The position numbers and the translations under genes are program-made. Below are positions 1 through 7,536 of a stretch of 11,661 nucleotides of DNA, one piece after another. Source of the DNA: an uncultured Planctomycetaceae bacterium. Lineage in GTDB: Bacteria > Planctomycetota > Planctomycetia > Planctomycetales > Planctomycetaceae. The first letter of the stretch is position 1. Every line of letters begins with the position of its first letter. The notes under the pieces are model-generated. The model was not told the origin of the DNA and did no database searches. It saw nothing but the letters and a program-made list of their open reading frames with translations. Location of the stretch: NCBI GenBank assembly GCA_903921605.1, contig CAIXQV010000942.1:1-11661 (forward strand), given 5' to 3'.

Positions 1-3000
1 GCGGCTTTTGACCGTGCGACGGGACAATTCCAATACTTCAATCTTCAGAAGTACGGCCATAAGGGCAGCTCAAGCGTCGTGGCGAGCAATCGCTACTTTC
101 TGAACAGCGGGATGGCGTTTGATACTGTCACGGGCGAGTCGCTGGAAACCATCGGTGCCGGTGCGGTGGTGTCAACTGCTGACGGCGTCGTGAAGCACTC
201 GGGCAACGCATTGGAAGGTTCTCGCTGGGAGATCGTGGAGAAGAAAGACCGCAAAGGAGTTCCGTACCAGGCACCAGCTCTTGCTTCATTGTGGAGCGTA
301 AACGATGTGCCCGTTCCTCAGGAATTGATTATGGCCAACACCACAGCTGTAGTTGGTGCGGAGAAAACAATTCTGACCGTCGACAGCGAAAAGCAGTCGA
401 TTACATGGCAGGCGGATGTCGACGGCACCGCAATGGGACTTGCCGTGAGCGATGGATGTTTGCTCGTTTCTACAAACACGGGAACGCTCTACTGCTTTCA
501 GCCAACAACTCCTGCGGTGACTGCTGCTGACGCCTCTGAAAAACAAAACACGCCGGTAGCAATCAGTGCCCAAACAACTACAGCCGGATCACCGATGCCA
601 GTTGTTGACGAGCAACTAACGGCTGCTGCGGAGCAGATTCTGACGCTGTCAAAAATGCGAGCGGGGTACTGTCTGGATCTGGGTTGCGGTGACGGCCAGT
701 TGGCGATGGCACTGGCTCAGCAAAGTGACCTGCAGATCATCGCGATCGAGAGTGATCCTCAATTGCTGCAGCAGGCCCGCGAACGATTGCTGGCGGCTAA
801 TTTGTTGGGATCGCGAGTCACCGTGCTGGCGACTGCGGATCTGGCCGACACCGGCTTGCCGAACTACTTTGCGAATCTGATTGTTTCGCAGCAGGCTCTG
901 AAGGACGGCGTTGAAAGCCTGCCGTTAGGCGAACTGGAGCGGCTGCTACGTCCTTACGGTGGTGTCTGGGTACTTGGTGCTCCTGGCGCATTGATACGCC
1001 ATGAACGAGGCCCGCTCGCCGGTGCTGGCCAGTGGACTCATCAGTATTCAACGGCGGGAAACTCGACGTGCTCAACGGACGAACTGGTCAAAGGCCCGCT
1101 GGGTCTGCTCTGGTTCCGCGACATCGAGCTTGAGATGCCTCAGCGTCACGGGCGAGGCCCAGGACCTCTGTTTTATGACGGTCGTTTGTATTCGATAGGG
1201 TTGAACGAACTCGCCTGCGTGGATGCCTACAACGGCCGGCTTTTGTGGAAGTATCCTCTTCCCGACATTCTCAAGGCGTACGACGGCGATGAGCTGATGG
1301 GCACTGCGGGAACTCACAGCAATTACTGCATCGCCGAGACCGGCTTGTACGTGAGACGTGAATCGCGCTGCCTGCGGATTGATCGCGTTACCGGCCAACT
1401 GATTGAAGAATTCAAAGCTCCTCTGCAGCCCGACGGTCAGCCCGGAACATGGGGATTCATCGCGTGTCAGAACGGGATTCTGATTGGCACGCTGGCTGAC
1501 CCCGAGCACGTAGTCACATTCCGCTACGTCAATCGGGGTGGAGACATGAAGTCTCTGTTGACTGAGTCCAAAACGCTGTTCGCGATGGATGCAACATCCG
1601 GCGAGACGCTATGGAGATTCGATACCGATGCGTCCATTCGTCACAACGCCATTGCCTTCGACGGGGACGGCGTTTACTTCATCGAACGTCCGGTCGCTCA
1701 ATTCGATCTGGTCAAGAATGCCAAGCCGGATTATCACCCGACAGGCTCAATCGTGGCCCTCGACGCACGCACCGGAAAAGCACGCTGGAAGAGTGTTAAC
1801 GAAATCGACGGAACGTTGCTCGCACTGAGCGAAAAGCATCCGGTTCTGCTGATGGGATCTCAGCCGACAAGTTTCGCACTGGCTTCCGAACCAGGCAACA
1901 GTGTGGCGGTCTTCGATCTGAAAACGGGCGAACAGCTCTGGAGAAAGTCCGCTGCGTACAGATCGCGACCGATGATCAATGATCGTACGATTTACGCTCA
2001 GGGCGGCGCGTGGGATCTGCTGACCGGCGAAGAGCAGCCGTTCAATTTTGGTCGTTCCTACGGCTGCGGCGTTCTGGCGGGATCGAAGCACACGATGGTT
2101 TTTCGATCAGCAACGCTGGGCTATTTTGACTTCGAACATCAGGAAAAGACCGATAACTTTGGCGGCATTCGTCCGGGCTGCTGGATCAATGCGATTCCCG
2201 CTGGCGGACTGGTGCTGGTTCCGGATGCGTCTGCGGGCTGCGTTTGCAGCTATCTGAATCAGTCGTGGTTCGCCCTCGAACCCGATGGCCTGCGTCCTCC
2301 AACGATCTCGCCGAAGGGCGGAGCGTTTCGGGAACCCGTCGAAGTTACTCTGACTCCTGATGAACCCGGACAAACGGTGCGTTACACGCTGGATGGCACC
2401 ACTCCAAACGCCGGGTCGCCGGAAGTCCACGGGGCGATTCGAGTGGATGCGAATATCTCTCTGAAGGCGAGAACCTTCGACGCGAACAATCGGCCGGGGC
2501 GGATGGCGGAGACAGACTTTATGATCGATCCCTCCATCCTGCCGATTGACGATGCACACTGGCATGTCTGGGACATCAGCGGTGAAGGAGTATCATCGCC
2601 ACCAAGTCGTTGGGCGGTGAAGGATGGCACGATTTCTCAGTTGTCGAACATCTTTCTGGGCAGCGCGACTGAAACGGATTCTGAAGTAGAGCGTTACGGT
2701 ACCTTGCGAATCTATCAGGACGCGATGCCGTTTACTGATGGTCAGATAGAACTGGAAATGCGATCCGATGACGACGATTCGTTTGGTGCCATCTTCCGCT
2801 GTCGGGATGAGAAACATCATTATCTTTTCAGCAGCGATCGACAGCGGAACTTCAGCATTCTGGCGATGAAGAACGGCGATGAATACCGAGTTCTCGCGAC
2901 TTCCGATCGAGCTTACCAACCGGGCAAATGGCATCGGCTAAAGATCACGATGGATGGTGCGAACCTGCAGATCGATCTTGATGAGCAACGTCTTCTGGAA

Positions 3001-3096
3001 GCCAGCGAATCGACTTTCTCCTCCGGTACAGTCGGCCTGCACAGTTGGGGATCTGATAAGGTGCAGTTTCGCAACATCCGACTGAAAGCACGATGA
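1..3096 (+). CDS. PQQ-like beta-propeller protein with inserted SAM methyltransferase, chitobiase-like and LamG-like domains (5' end missing)
   Basis: The reading frame is open from base 1, with propeller-like sequence before the GTG at 79, so the real start is left of the window and 79 is not the start. Using residue numbers counted from 79: propeller-like repeats lie at about 1-140 and resume at about 340-730, with repeated D-x-x-T/N-G-x-x-L/R-W blades such as DAYNGRLLW, DATSGETLW and DARTGKARW. Between them, at about 180-310, is a class I SAM-methyltransferase fold with motif I LDLGCGDG (199-206) and an acidic residue in IAIESDP. A chitobiase/hexosaminidase C-terminal-like domain follows at about 739-816 (RYTLDGTTP), then a concanavalin/LamG-like domain at about 827-1005. 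The whole resembles a large planctomycete family I remember, probably exported. No enzymatic substrate can be named. The stop overlaps the next gene by ATGA. Confidence 0.9.
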   Translation, partial: AAFDRATGQFQYFNLQKYGHKGSSSVVASNRYFLNSGMAFDTVTGESLETIGAGAVVSTADGVVKHSGNALEGSRWEIVEKKDRKGVPYQAPALASLWSVNDVPVPQELIMANTTAVVGAEKTILTVDSEKQSITWQADVDGTAMGLAVSDGCLLVSTNTGTLYCFQPTTPAVTAADASEKQNTPVAISAQTTTAGSPMPVVDEQLTAAAEQILTLSKMRAGYCLDLGCGDGQLAMALAQQSDLQIIAIESDPQLLQQARERLLAANLLGSRVTVLATADLADTGLPNYFANLIVSQQALKDGVESLPLGELERLLRPYGGVWVLGAPGALIRHERGPLAGAGQWTHQYSTAGNSTCSTDELVKGPLGLLWFRDIELEMPQRHGRGPGPLFYDGRLYSIGLNELACVDAYNGRLLWKYPLPDILKAYDGDELMGTAGTHSNYCIAETGLYVRRESRCLRIDRVTGQLIEEFKAPLQPDGQPGTWGFIACQNGILIGTLADPEHVVTFRYVNRGGDMKSLLTESKTLFAMDATSGETLWRFDTDASIRHNAIAFDGDGVYFIERPVAQFDLVKNAKPDYHPTGSIVALDARTGKARWKSVNEIDGTLLALSEKHPVLLMGSQPTSFALASEPGNSVAVFDLKTGEQLWRKSAAYRSRPMINDRTIYAQGGAWDLLTGEEQPFNFGRSYGCGVLAGSKHTMVFRSATLGYFDFEHQEKTDNFGGIRPGCWINAIPAGGLVLVPDASAGCVCSYLNQSWFALEPDGLRPPTISPKGGAFREPVEVTLTPDEPGQTVRYTLDGTTPNAGSPEVHGAIRVDANISLKARTFDANNRPGRMAETDFMIDPSILPIDDAHWHVWDISGEGVSSPPSRWAVKDGTISQLSNIFLGSATETDSEVERYGTLRIYQDAMPFTDGQIELEMRSDDDDSFGAIFRCRDEKHHYLFSSDRQRNFSILAMKNGDEYRVLATSDRAYQPGKWHRLKITMDGANLQIDLDEQRLLEASESTFSSGTVGLHSWGSDKVQFRNIRLKAR

Positions 3097-4844
3097 CCCG
3101 TCGAGCGGAAAAGGCCATGGAACGATTTTTTTGGATGATCATAGCGAGCTTTTCACTGGCGGTAAGTCCCGCGATTGAGCGACCAGCATTCGGGCAAGCA
3201 GCCGGAGTCACATCGGCTCACTTTGAAGATGTCAGCGAATCGACGGGCCTGAGTTTTCGGCACAATTCACCCTTCAGCAAAGACCGTCATCTGCACCTCG
3301 CGATGGGGTCCGGGGTTGCATGGCTGGACATTGATCAGGACGGTTGGCCGGATCTTTCTTTCGCTCAGGGAAACACGTGGCCAGAGTTGACGGAGCGTGC
3401 CGATGAAGACTTGTCGCTCGATCGGATCTTCCGAAATCAGCGGGGAAATTTTACGGATGTGACTTCGGAAGCAGGCCTCCTCAATGCTCGTTATTCCATG
3501 GGGCTGGCAGCGGGAGATCTGGACAATGACGGTTTTGTGGATCTCATGATCTCCTGTTTTGGAGCGCATTTGCTCTATCGCAATAACGGCGATGGGACTT
3601 TCGATGATGTCTCATCGCAGTTGAACAGTGTCCCGTCGATTCTGTCGGCCAGTTGCACGTGGATCGACTGTGACCTGGATGGACTGCTTGATCTTTACGT
3701 TACCAACTACGTGCAAATCGATCTCGATAACTATGCTGTGTGCACTCAGTCTCATCGAGATCGAACGGTCGCCATTCCGTGTCCGCCTCGAAAGTATCCC
3801 TGGCCAGCCGACACGCTCTACAAGAACATGGGAGATGGCCGGTTTATGGATGTTTCTCAGGCTGCCGGACTGCACGATTGTGAGAAGTCGGCTGGCCTGG
3901 GAGTCGTCGCCGGCGATTTTAACGGCGACCAGATCATCGACCTTTATGTGGCCAACGACACGACCGCCAATTTTCTTTTGATCAATGACGGACAGGGCCA
4001 CTTTCAGGAAAACGCGATTGTCGCAGGAGTTGCCTTCAACCGCCTGGGCGAGGGCGAAGCCGGTATGGGTGTTTCCAGCGGCGACGTGGATGGAGACGGA
4101 AGGCTTGATCTGTTTGTGGGCAACTACTACGGCGAATCAAACACTCTGTATCGCAGTGAAGCACAGGGCATTTTTCTGGATGTGACTGCCGAATACGGAC
4201 TGGCCGCACCAAGTCGCACTCGGCTGGCGTTTGGAACTCTGCTGACCGACTTCAATAACGATACCTGGCTGGACGCCTTCGTTGCCAACGGGCATCTGTC
4301 AGATCGGTTGAACGAACTTGGACTGAAGATTCCGTTCCGGCAACGAAGTCAGCTCTTCATGAACTCTCAGGGAGTCCGATTTCGAGAAGCCTCGGCTGGA
4401 GCCGGTGCCTGGTTTCAGAAGGAAATCGTTGGACGCGGATGCGCAACCGGCGACTTTAATCTGGATGGCTTCTCGGACATTGTCGTTCAGGATCTCAATG
4501 GTCCGACAGCGTTGCTGCAGAACTCGGGGGACTCACAGAATCAATCCATTTCGCTGCTCCTAAAAGGGCGAAGTGGAAATCGTGACGGCATCGGGGCACG
4601 AGTCGAAGTCGTGCTGCCGGATCAAACCCTTGTGCGGTGTCGTGAAGGCAGCTCCAGCTATCTTTCGTGCAATGATACGACTCTGGTGATCGGTCTTGGA
4701 GAAATCTCACAGGCGGTATCCGTTCGAATTCAATGGCCGAGCGGTGCTCTGCAGACTGTTACCGGGGTGTCACCCGGAACGCGGATGATCATTGTCGAGG
4801 GCCGCGACGCAAAATTGCTGCCAGTGATGCGAGTCGCACCATGA
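3093..4844 (+). CDS. Exported FG-GAP/VCBS repeat protein with C-terminal ASPIC/UnbV domain
   Basis: The 583-residue product starts with a signal-peptide-like segment (FFWMIIASFSLAV, about 12-24). It carries seven calcium-loop-type repeats typical of FG-GAP/VCBS propellers: DIDQDGWPD (79), DLDNDGFVD (142), DCDLDGLLD (192), DFNGDQIID (275), DVDGDGRLD (331), DFNNDTWLD (386) and DFNLDGFSD (454). The C-terminus (about 488-550) matches the ASPIC/UnbV domain, with GIGARVEV and IQWPSG at its ends. Family members are extracellular or periplasmic and are usually thought to bind proteins or ligands; no catalytic role is visible. The first ATG overlaps the previous stop (ATGA). An alternative ATG at 3117 is preceded by GGAAAAGG and would give a cleaner signal peptide. 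TRRAEK near the N-terminus is not a full Tat motif. The gene ends in another ATGA overlap with the TPR gene. Confidence 0.93.
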   Translation: MTRRAEKAMERFFWMIIASFSLAVSPAIERPAFGQAAGVTSAHFEDVSESTGLSFRHNSPFSKDRHLHLAMGSGVAWLDIDQDGWPDLSFAQGNTWPELTERADEDLSLDRIFRNQRGNFTDVTSEAGLLNARYSMGLAAGDLDNDGFVDLMISCFGAHLLYRNNGDGTFDDVSSQLNSVPSILSASCTWIDCDLDGLLDLYVTNYVQIDLDNYAVCTQSHRDRTVAIPCPPRKYPWPADTLYKNMGDGRFMDVSQAAGLHDCEKSAGLGVVAGDFNGDQIIDLYVANDTTANFLLINDGQGHFQENAIVAGVAFNRLGEGEAGMGVSSGDVDGDGRLDLFVGNYYGESNTLYRSEAQGIFLDVTAEYGLAAPSRTRLAFGTLLTDFNNDTWLDAFVANGHLSDRLNELGLKIPFRQRSQLFMNSQGVRFREASAGAGAWFQKEIVGRGCATGDFNLDGFSDIVVQDLNGPTALLQNSGDSQNQSISLLLKGRSGNRDGIGARVEVVLPDQTLVRCREGSSSYLSCNDTTLVIGLGEISQAVSVRIQWPSGALQTVTGVSPGTRMIIVEGRDAKLLPVMRVAP

Positions 4845-5653
4845 CGCCGCCTGATCATCCCTCCGGTGACAAAAGTCACGCTGTGTTCGTGCGGACGATT
4901 TCTGTCTGCCTGGTTCTGGTGATTCTGATCGCAATCACCGGTGTTGTCGTTTGGCGAGTGTTCCAAAGGCCGTCAGCCCGAACTGCCTCTAATCCCGCTG
5001 AGCTGCGAGAAGACTTGTGGGAGCAATCCAAAGCACGACGCGCGGCGGAACAGGGTGACTTCGAAACAGCCCTTCAACATGCGGAGAACGCGGCGGCGAT
5101 CATGTTGAAGACAACAGGGACATCCGCTGATTCGAATCAATCAGACCACATAGCAGTTTCTCTGCTTCAATCAGAACTCCTGTTTCGTTTGCATCGCACG
5201 GATGAAATGCTGGAGCCGCTGGCGACTATTCTGCAACTGGATCCCGATCATTTCGAAGCCCACGCCAATCTGGCTTTCGCGCTGCGTTTTTGCGGGATGC
5301 TGGATGAGGCCCATCAGCATGTGCAGTGGTGCCTGGAACGGCAACCCGACTTCCTTCCAGTTCGCCGCATTCAGGCGGAGATTCTGCGAGACCGCGGCGA
5401 TTCAGAGACTGCTCTTCGATCCGTTCGTGAACTCCTTCTGGCCGCGCCACGCGATCTGGAGTGTCATCTTCTGCAGGCTGAATTGTTAATGTACGGTCGT
5501 GAGTTCGAGCTGGCGTATCAGAATCTTCTGCCGCTGGACGACCAGTTTCGCCCGGACCATCGTTTCGCCTCCACCATGGCCCAACTCTGCCGCATCACCG
5601 GTCGCACCGAGAAGGCTGTTGAGTTTGACGCCGTTCTGAATGAAAGACGATGA
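4841..5653 (+). CDS. Membrane-anchored TPR-repeat protein
   Basis: The 270-residue product has a short cytoplasmic-type N-terminus and one hydrophobic helix (about 17-39, ending VVVWRVFQR). Helical tetratricopeptide repeats follow: A-rich pairs at about 54-88, 105-135, 139-171 (LDPDHFEAHANLAFALRF), 173-205 and 207-269. TPRs are protein-protein scaffolds, so the domain is expected to face the periplasm and bind a partner. The ATG at 4841 overlaps the preceding stop (ATGA), which implies translational coupling. The same frame is open upstream to 4733, but that 36-residue extension is Cys/Arg-rich, lies inside the ASPIC domain of the neighbour and puts extra residues ahead of the membrane helix, so I reject it. 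ASPIC/UnbV and TPR proteins are often paired in planctomycetes, which suggests a joint complex with the two upstream products. Confidence 0.9.
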   Translation: MTPPDHPSGDKSHAVFVRTISVCLVLVILIAITGVVVWRVFQRPSARTASNPAELREDLWEQSKARRAAEQGDFETALQHAENAAAIMLKTTGTSADSNQSDHIAVSLLQSELLFRLHRTDEMLEPLATILQLDPDHFEAHANLAFALRFCGMLDEAHQHVQWCLERQPDFLPVRRIQAEILRDRGDSETALRSVRELLLAAPRDLECHLLQAELLMYGREFELAYQNLLPLDDQFRPDHRFASTMAQLCRITGRTEKAVEFDAVLNERR

Positions 5654-5665
5654 GATTCGACGTAG

Positions 5666-5687
5666 ACCGATCTGTCCTCAGATCGGT
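5666..5687. terminator. Perfect 9-bp hairpin between convergent genes, possible bidirectional terminator or REP-like element
   Basis: ACCGATCTG (5666-5674) and CAGATCGGT (5679-5687) are exact reverse complements around the loop TCCT, and a G-T pair could extend the stem by one. It sits 12 bases after the TPR stop codon, in the 140-base gap between that gene and the convergent ThiF-like gene. No T-tract follows on either strand, so it is not a textbook intrinsic terminator. A dispersed palindromic repeat is the main alternative. A weaker inverted repeat, ATCCAA/TTGGAT, lies at 5704-5727. Nothing else is apparent in the gap. Confidence 0.4.
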
Positions 5688-5793
5688 TAGTCTGCACTCC
5701 ACAATCCAAAGCCAGACACCATTGGATAACCCACCGCAGTGATTTCGCTGGATAGCGATTCGTGGGATAGAGACGGCAGGGATGACAGCGCCG

Positions 5794-6558
5794 CTACATT
5801 AATCGAATGACATCAAATCGCATTGACCCCAGATCGATGCGAACCATGCGATTCAGCAACGGGTCGCCAAACTCCGCGACCAGTTTGATTACCTCCATCG
5901 CCGCCATGCATCCAACCGTACCGCTGACAGCTCCGAAGACAGGGAAGCGTCGCTGCCAGCCTTGAGGAACATCCGGGACGAGGTCTCGAAAGCGTTGTGT
6001 TCGCGGAGGATGAATCACGGTAAGCGACGCTTCAAGCTCGTACATGGCCGCTTCGATCACGGGCTTGCCTTGTTTCTCGGCCGCGTCATTCATCGCCAGA
6101 CGTTCCTGAAACATCGGTGCGGCGTCGACGACGCAGTCGGCCAGTGCGACGATGCGATCCGCGTTCTCGGCCGAGATGTTCTCGGCGATACGGACAATCT
6201 CAAGACGCGGATTCAGTTCTTTCAAACGCCGCACCGCCGAATCAATGCGTGGTTTCCCGATCCCGTCATATGTCATCAATAACTGTCGGTTCAGATCCGA
6301 CGGCTGCACGTTGCCGGCATGGGCAAGGATCAGTCTTCCGATGCCAGCGGCGGCCAGTTCGTAAGCAACGACCGAACCGAGTCCTCCCACTCGGCTGATA
6401 AGCACGCTGGCTCCTTTGAGCTTCTGCTGTCCTGTTTCACCGAAATCGCGAACATCCATTTGCCAAGCGTAGACTTCGCGCTCTTCATCGGTCAACGGCA
6501 CGGAATTCATGTTCTGCGACAGCCGTTCCAGAGATTGTTCATTGGGTTCATTCTGCAT
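5794..6558 (-). CDS. ThiF/MoeB/HesA-family (E1-like) protein, divergent active site, no zinc cysteines
   Basis: Family members adenylate the C-terminal glycine of a small ubiquitin-like sulfur carrier such as MoaD or ThiS. The 254-residue product shows the fold: a nucleotide loop (VGGLGS, 57-62), DLNRQ (88-92), GKPR (101-104), and the C-terminal GAVSGTVGCMAAMEVIKL block (about 209-226). Against E. coli MoeB as I remember it, Arg91 is kept. The R14 equivalent is Trp32, K86 is Arg104, D130 is Pro148, the first Gly of the loop is Arg56, and the ribose-contacting Asp is lost. Both zinc CxxC pairs are absent and the protein stops at the residue where the second would follow. It starts 3 bases after the MoaD-like stop, which fits coupling. 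A later Met at 6510 would also give a complete domain. The pairing with MoaD supports a role in cofactor sulfur transfer; whether it still adenylates is unclear. Confidence 0.88.
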   Translation of the reverse strand: MQNEPNEQSLERLSQNMNSVPLTDEEREVYAWQMDVRDFGETGQQKLKGASVLISRVGGLGSVVAYELAAAGIGRLILAHAGNVQPSDLNRQLLMTYDGIGKPRIDSAVRRLKELNPRLEIVRIAENISAENADRIVALADCVVDAAPMFQERLAMNDAAEKQGKPVIEAAMYELEASLTVIHPPRTQRFRDLVPDVPQGWQRRFPVFGAVSGTVGCMAAMEVIKLVAEFGDPLLNRMVRIDLGSMRFDVIRLM

Positions 6559-6561
6559 CGT

Positions 6562-6867
6562 TTATCCGCCGCTGATCATAGGCATCAGTGTCAGCCGATC
6601 GTCAGCTTTGACAACGGTCTCCAGACGAGCTTTCAAGGTGACAGAATCGCATATCACCAGCAGCCCCGGCGGGAGATCGCCTTCGGTGGCCGCATAGCGA
6701 CTGGACTCGCCCAGCACATTTTTCGTGGCAGGATACTGATTTAACAGCCACGCGAACACAGCTCCCAGTGTTTGAGAGGAATCACACGGGATCGCAACCT
6801 GCGAACGGCCTGCGGCGCGTTCGAGGGGACCGGTGAGTTCGATCAGGATTTGGTTCTGGTTCGTCAT
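6562..6867 (-). CDS. MoaD/ThiS-like ubiquitin-fold sulfur carrier with C-terminal Gly-Gly
   Basis: The 101-residue protein ends LMPMISGG, the diglycine tail that E1-like enzymes activate and that carries a thiocarboxylate in MoaD and ThiS. The spacing PPG..VICDSV......V.ADDRLTLMP (from about 66) is the usual beta-grasp ending of MoaD-type proteins, and the length is slightly above that of E. coli MoaD. The ATG at 6865-6867 lies 6 bases after the ATPase stop, and the ThiF-like gene starts 3 bases after its own stop, so both partners are in one transcript. The likely role is sulfur donor for the dithiolene of molybdopterin or tungstopterin. ThiS-like service in another pathway is possible, because no moaE, moaA or moaC is in view. 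Confidence 0.9.
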   Translation of the reverse strand: MTNQNQILIELTGPLERAAGRSQVAIPCDSSQTLGAVFAWLLNQYPATKNVLGESSRYAATEGDLPPGLLVICDSVTLKARLETVVKADDRLTLMPMISGG

Positions 6868-6873
6868 GATTCT

Positions 6874-7536
6874 TCAATCGCCAGCCTTTTGCATAATCAC
6901 ATTGCCCGTTGATTTTTCTTTGATCAGTCGAATGCAGCGATCTCCCAAAGCATCCGCTTCTTCCTGATTGTGTGTCACGTGCAGGATGGTGACTCCGGTC
7001 ACTTTGTTCAGATTCTTGAGTAGTCCCTGAGCCGTCATACGAGTTTCTTCATCGAGGGCGCTCAAGGGTTCATCCAATAATAAAACGCTCGGACGAAACG
7101 ATAGCGCTCGCCCAAGAGCGACGCGTTGTGATTCGCCGCCGCTGAGTCCCTTGATGCGTCGATCGAGCAGCGGAGTAATCTCCAGCAAACTTGCCAGCTC
7201 TGCGACTCGATCGGCCATCTCTTTTGCCGGACGACTTCGGACCTTCATCGCAAACTCAATATGTTCGCGAACAGTCATCGAAGGAAACAAGGCCAGATCC
7301 TGAGGCATGTAGCCCACATTGCGATCGGCCGGAGTCCAGCGAGTCACATCGACGCCATTGATCAGAATACGACCCGTTTGAATCGATCGAAGGCCACAGA
7401 TGGCTTCCAGAATTGTGGTTTTACCGATCCCGGTTTTGCCCATAACAACCGTATATTGACCGCTGTCAACTCGAAAGGAAAGATCTTTGAGCTGAAAGTC
7501 GCCGATCCGAATTGTGACGGAAGAGAGTTCGATCAT
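6874..7536 (-). CDS. ABC transporter ATPase, ModC/TupC-like, short form without TOBE domain
   Basis: The 220-residue product is a complete nucleotide-binding domain. It has Walker A GKTGIGKT (33-40), the Q-loop in YMPQD (Gln79), signature LSGGE (131-135), Walker B VLLLDE (151-156), and the switch His189 in HVTHNQ. I chose the ATG at 7534-7536 because it overlaps the permease stop as ATGA. A start at 7560 would add eight residues inside the permease frame. Classical ModC carries a further C-terminal TOBE (molybdate-binding) domain of over 100 residues, which is missing here, so the regulatory oxyanion site is absent and the protein resembles shorter tungstate-type ATPases. It energises uptake through the neighbouring permease. 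Confidence 0.93.
   Translation of the reverse strand: MIELSSVTIRIGDFQLKDLSFRVDSGQYTVVMGKTGIGKTTILEAICGLRSIQTGRILINGVDVTRWTPADRNVGYMPQDLALFPSMTVREHIEFAMKVRSRPAKEMADRVAELASLLEITPLLDRRIKGLSGGESQRVALGRALSFRPSVLLLDEPLSALDEETRMTAQGLLKNLNKVTGVTILHVTHNQEEADALGDRCIRLIKEKSTGNVIMQKAGD

Noticed and set aside
79..81. GTG at 79 as the start of the propeller gene
   Set aside because: The frame is open from base 1 and the preceding residues read as part of a propeller blade, so the gene is cut by the window edge.
2107..2565. 152-codon open frame antisense to the propeller gene (similarly 1072-1509)
   Set aside because: No motif, no ribosome-binding site and full overlap with a recognised domain region.
3093..3130. 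Tat signal from the TRR near the N-terminus of the ASPIC protein
   Set aside because: The residues after RR (AEK) do not match the F-L-K part of the motif, and a normal Sec-type leader fits.
4733..4840. Upstream extension of the TPR gene to an earlier ATG at 4733
   Set aside because: It overlaps the conserved end of the ASPIC domain, is Cys/Arg-rich without pattern, and the ATGA overlap at 4841 is the better start.
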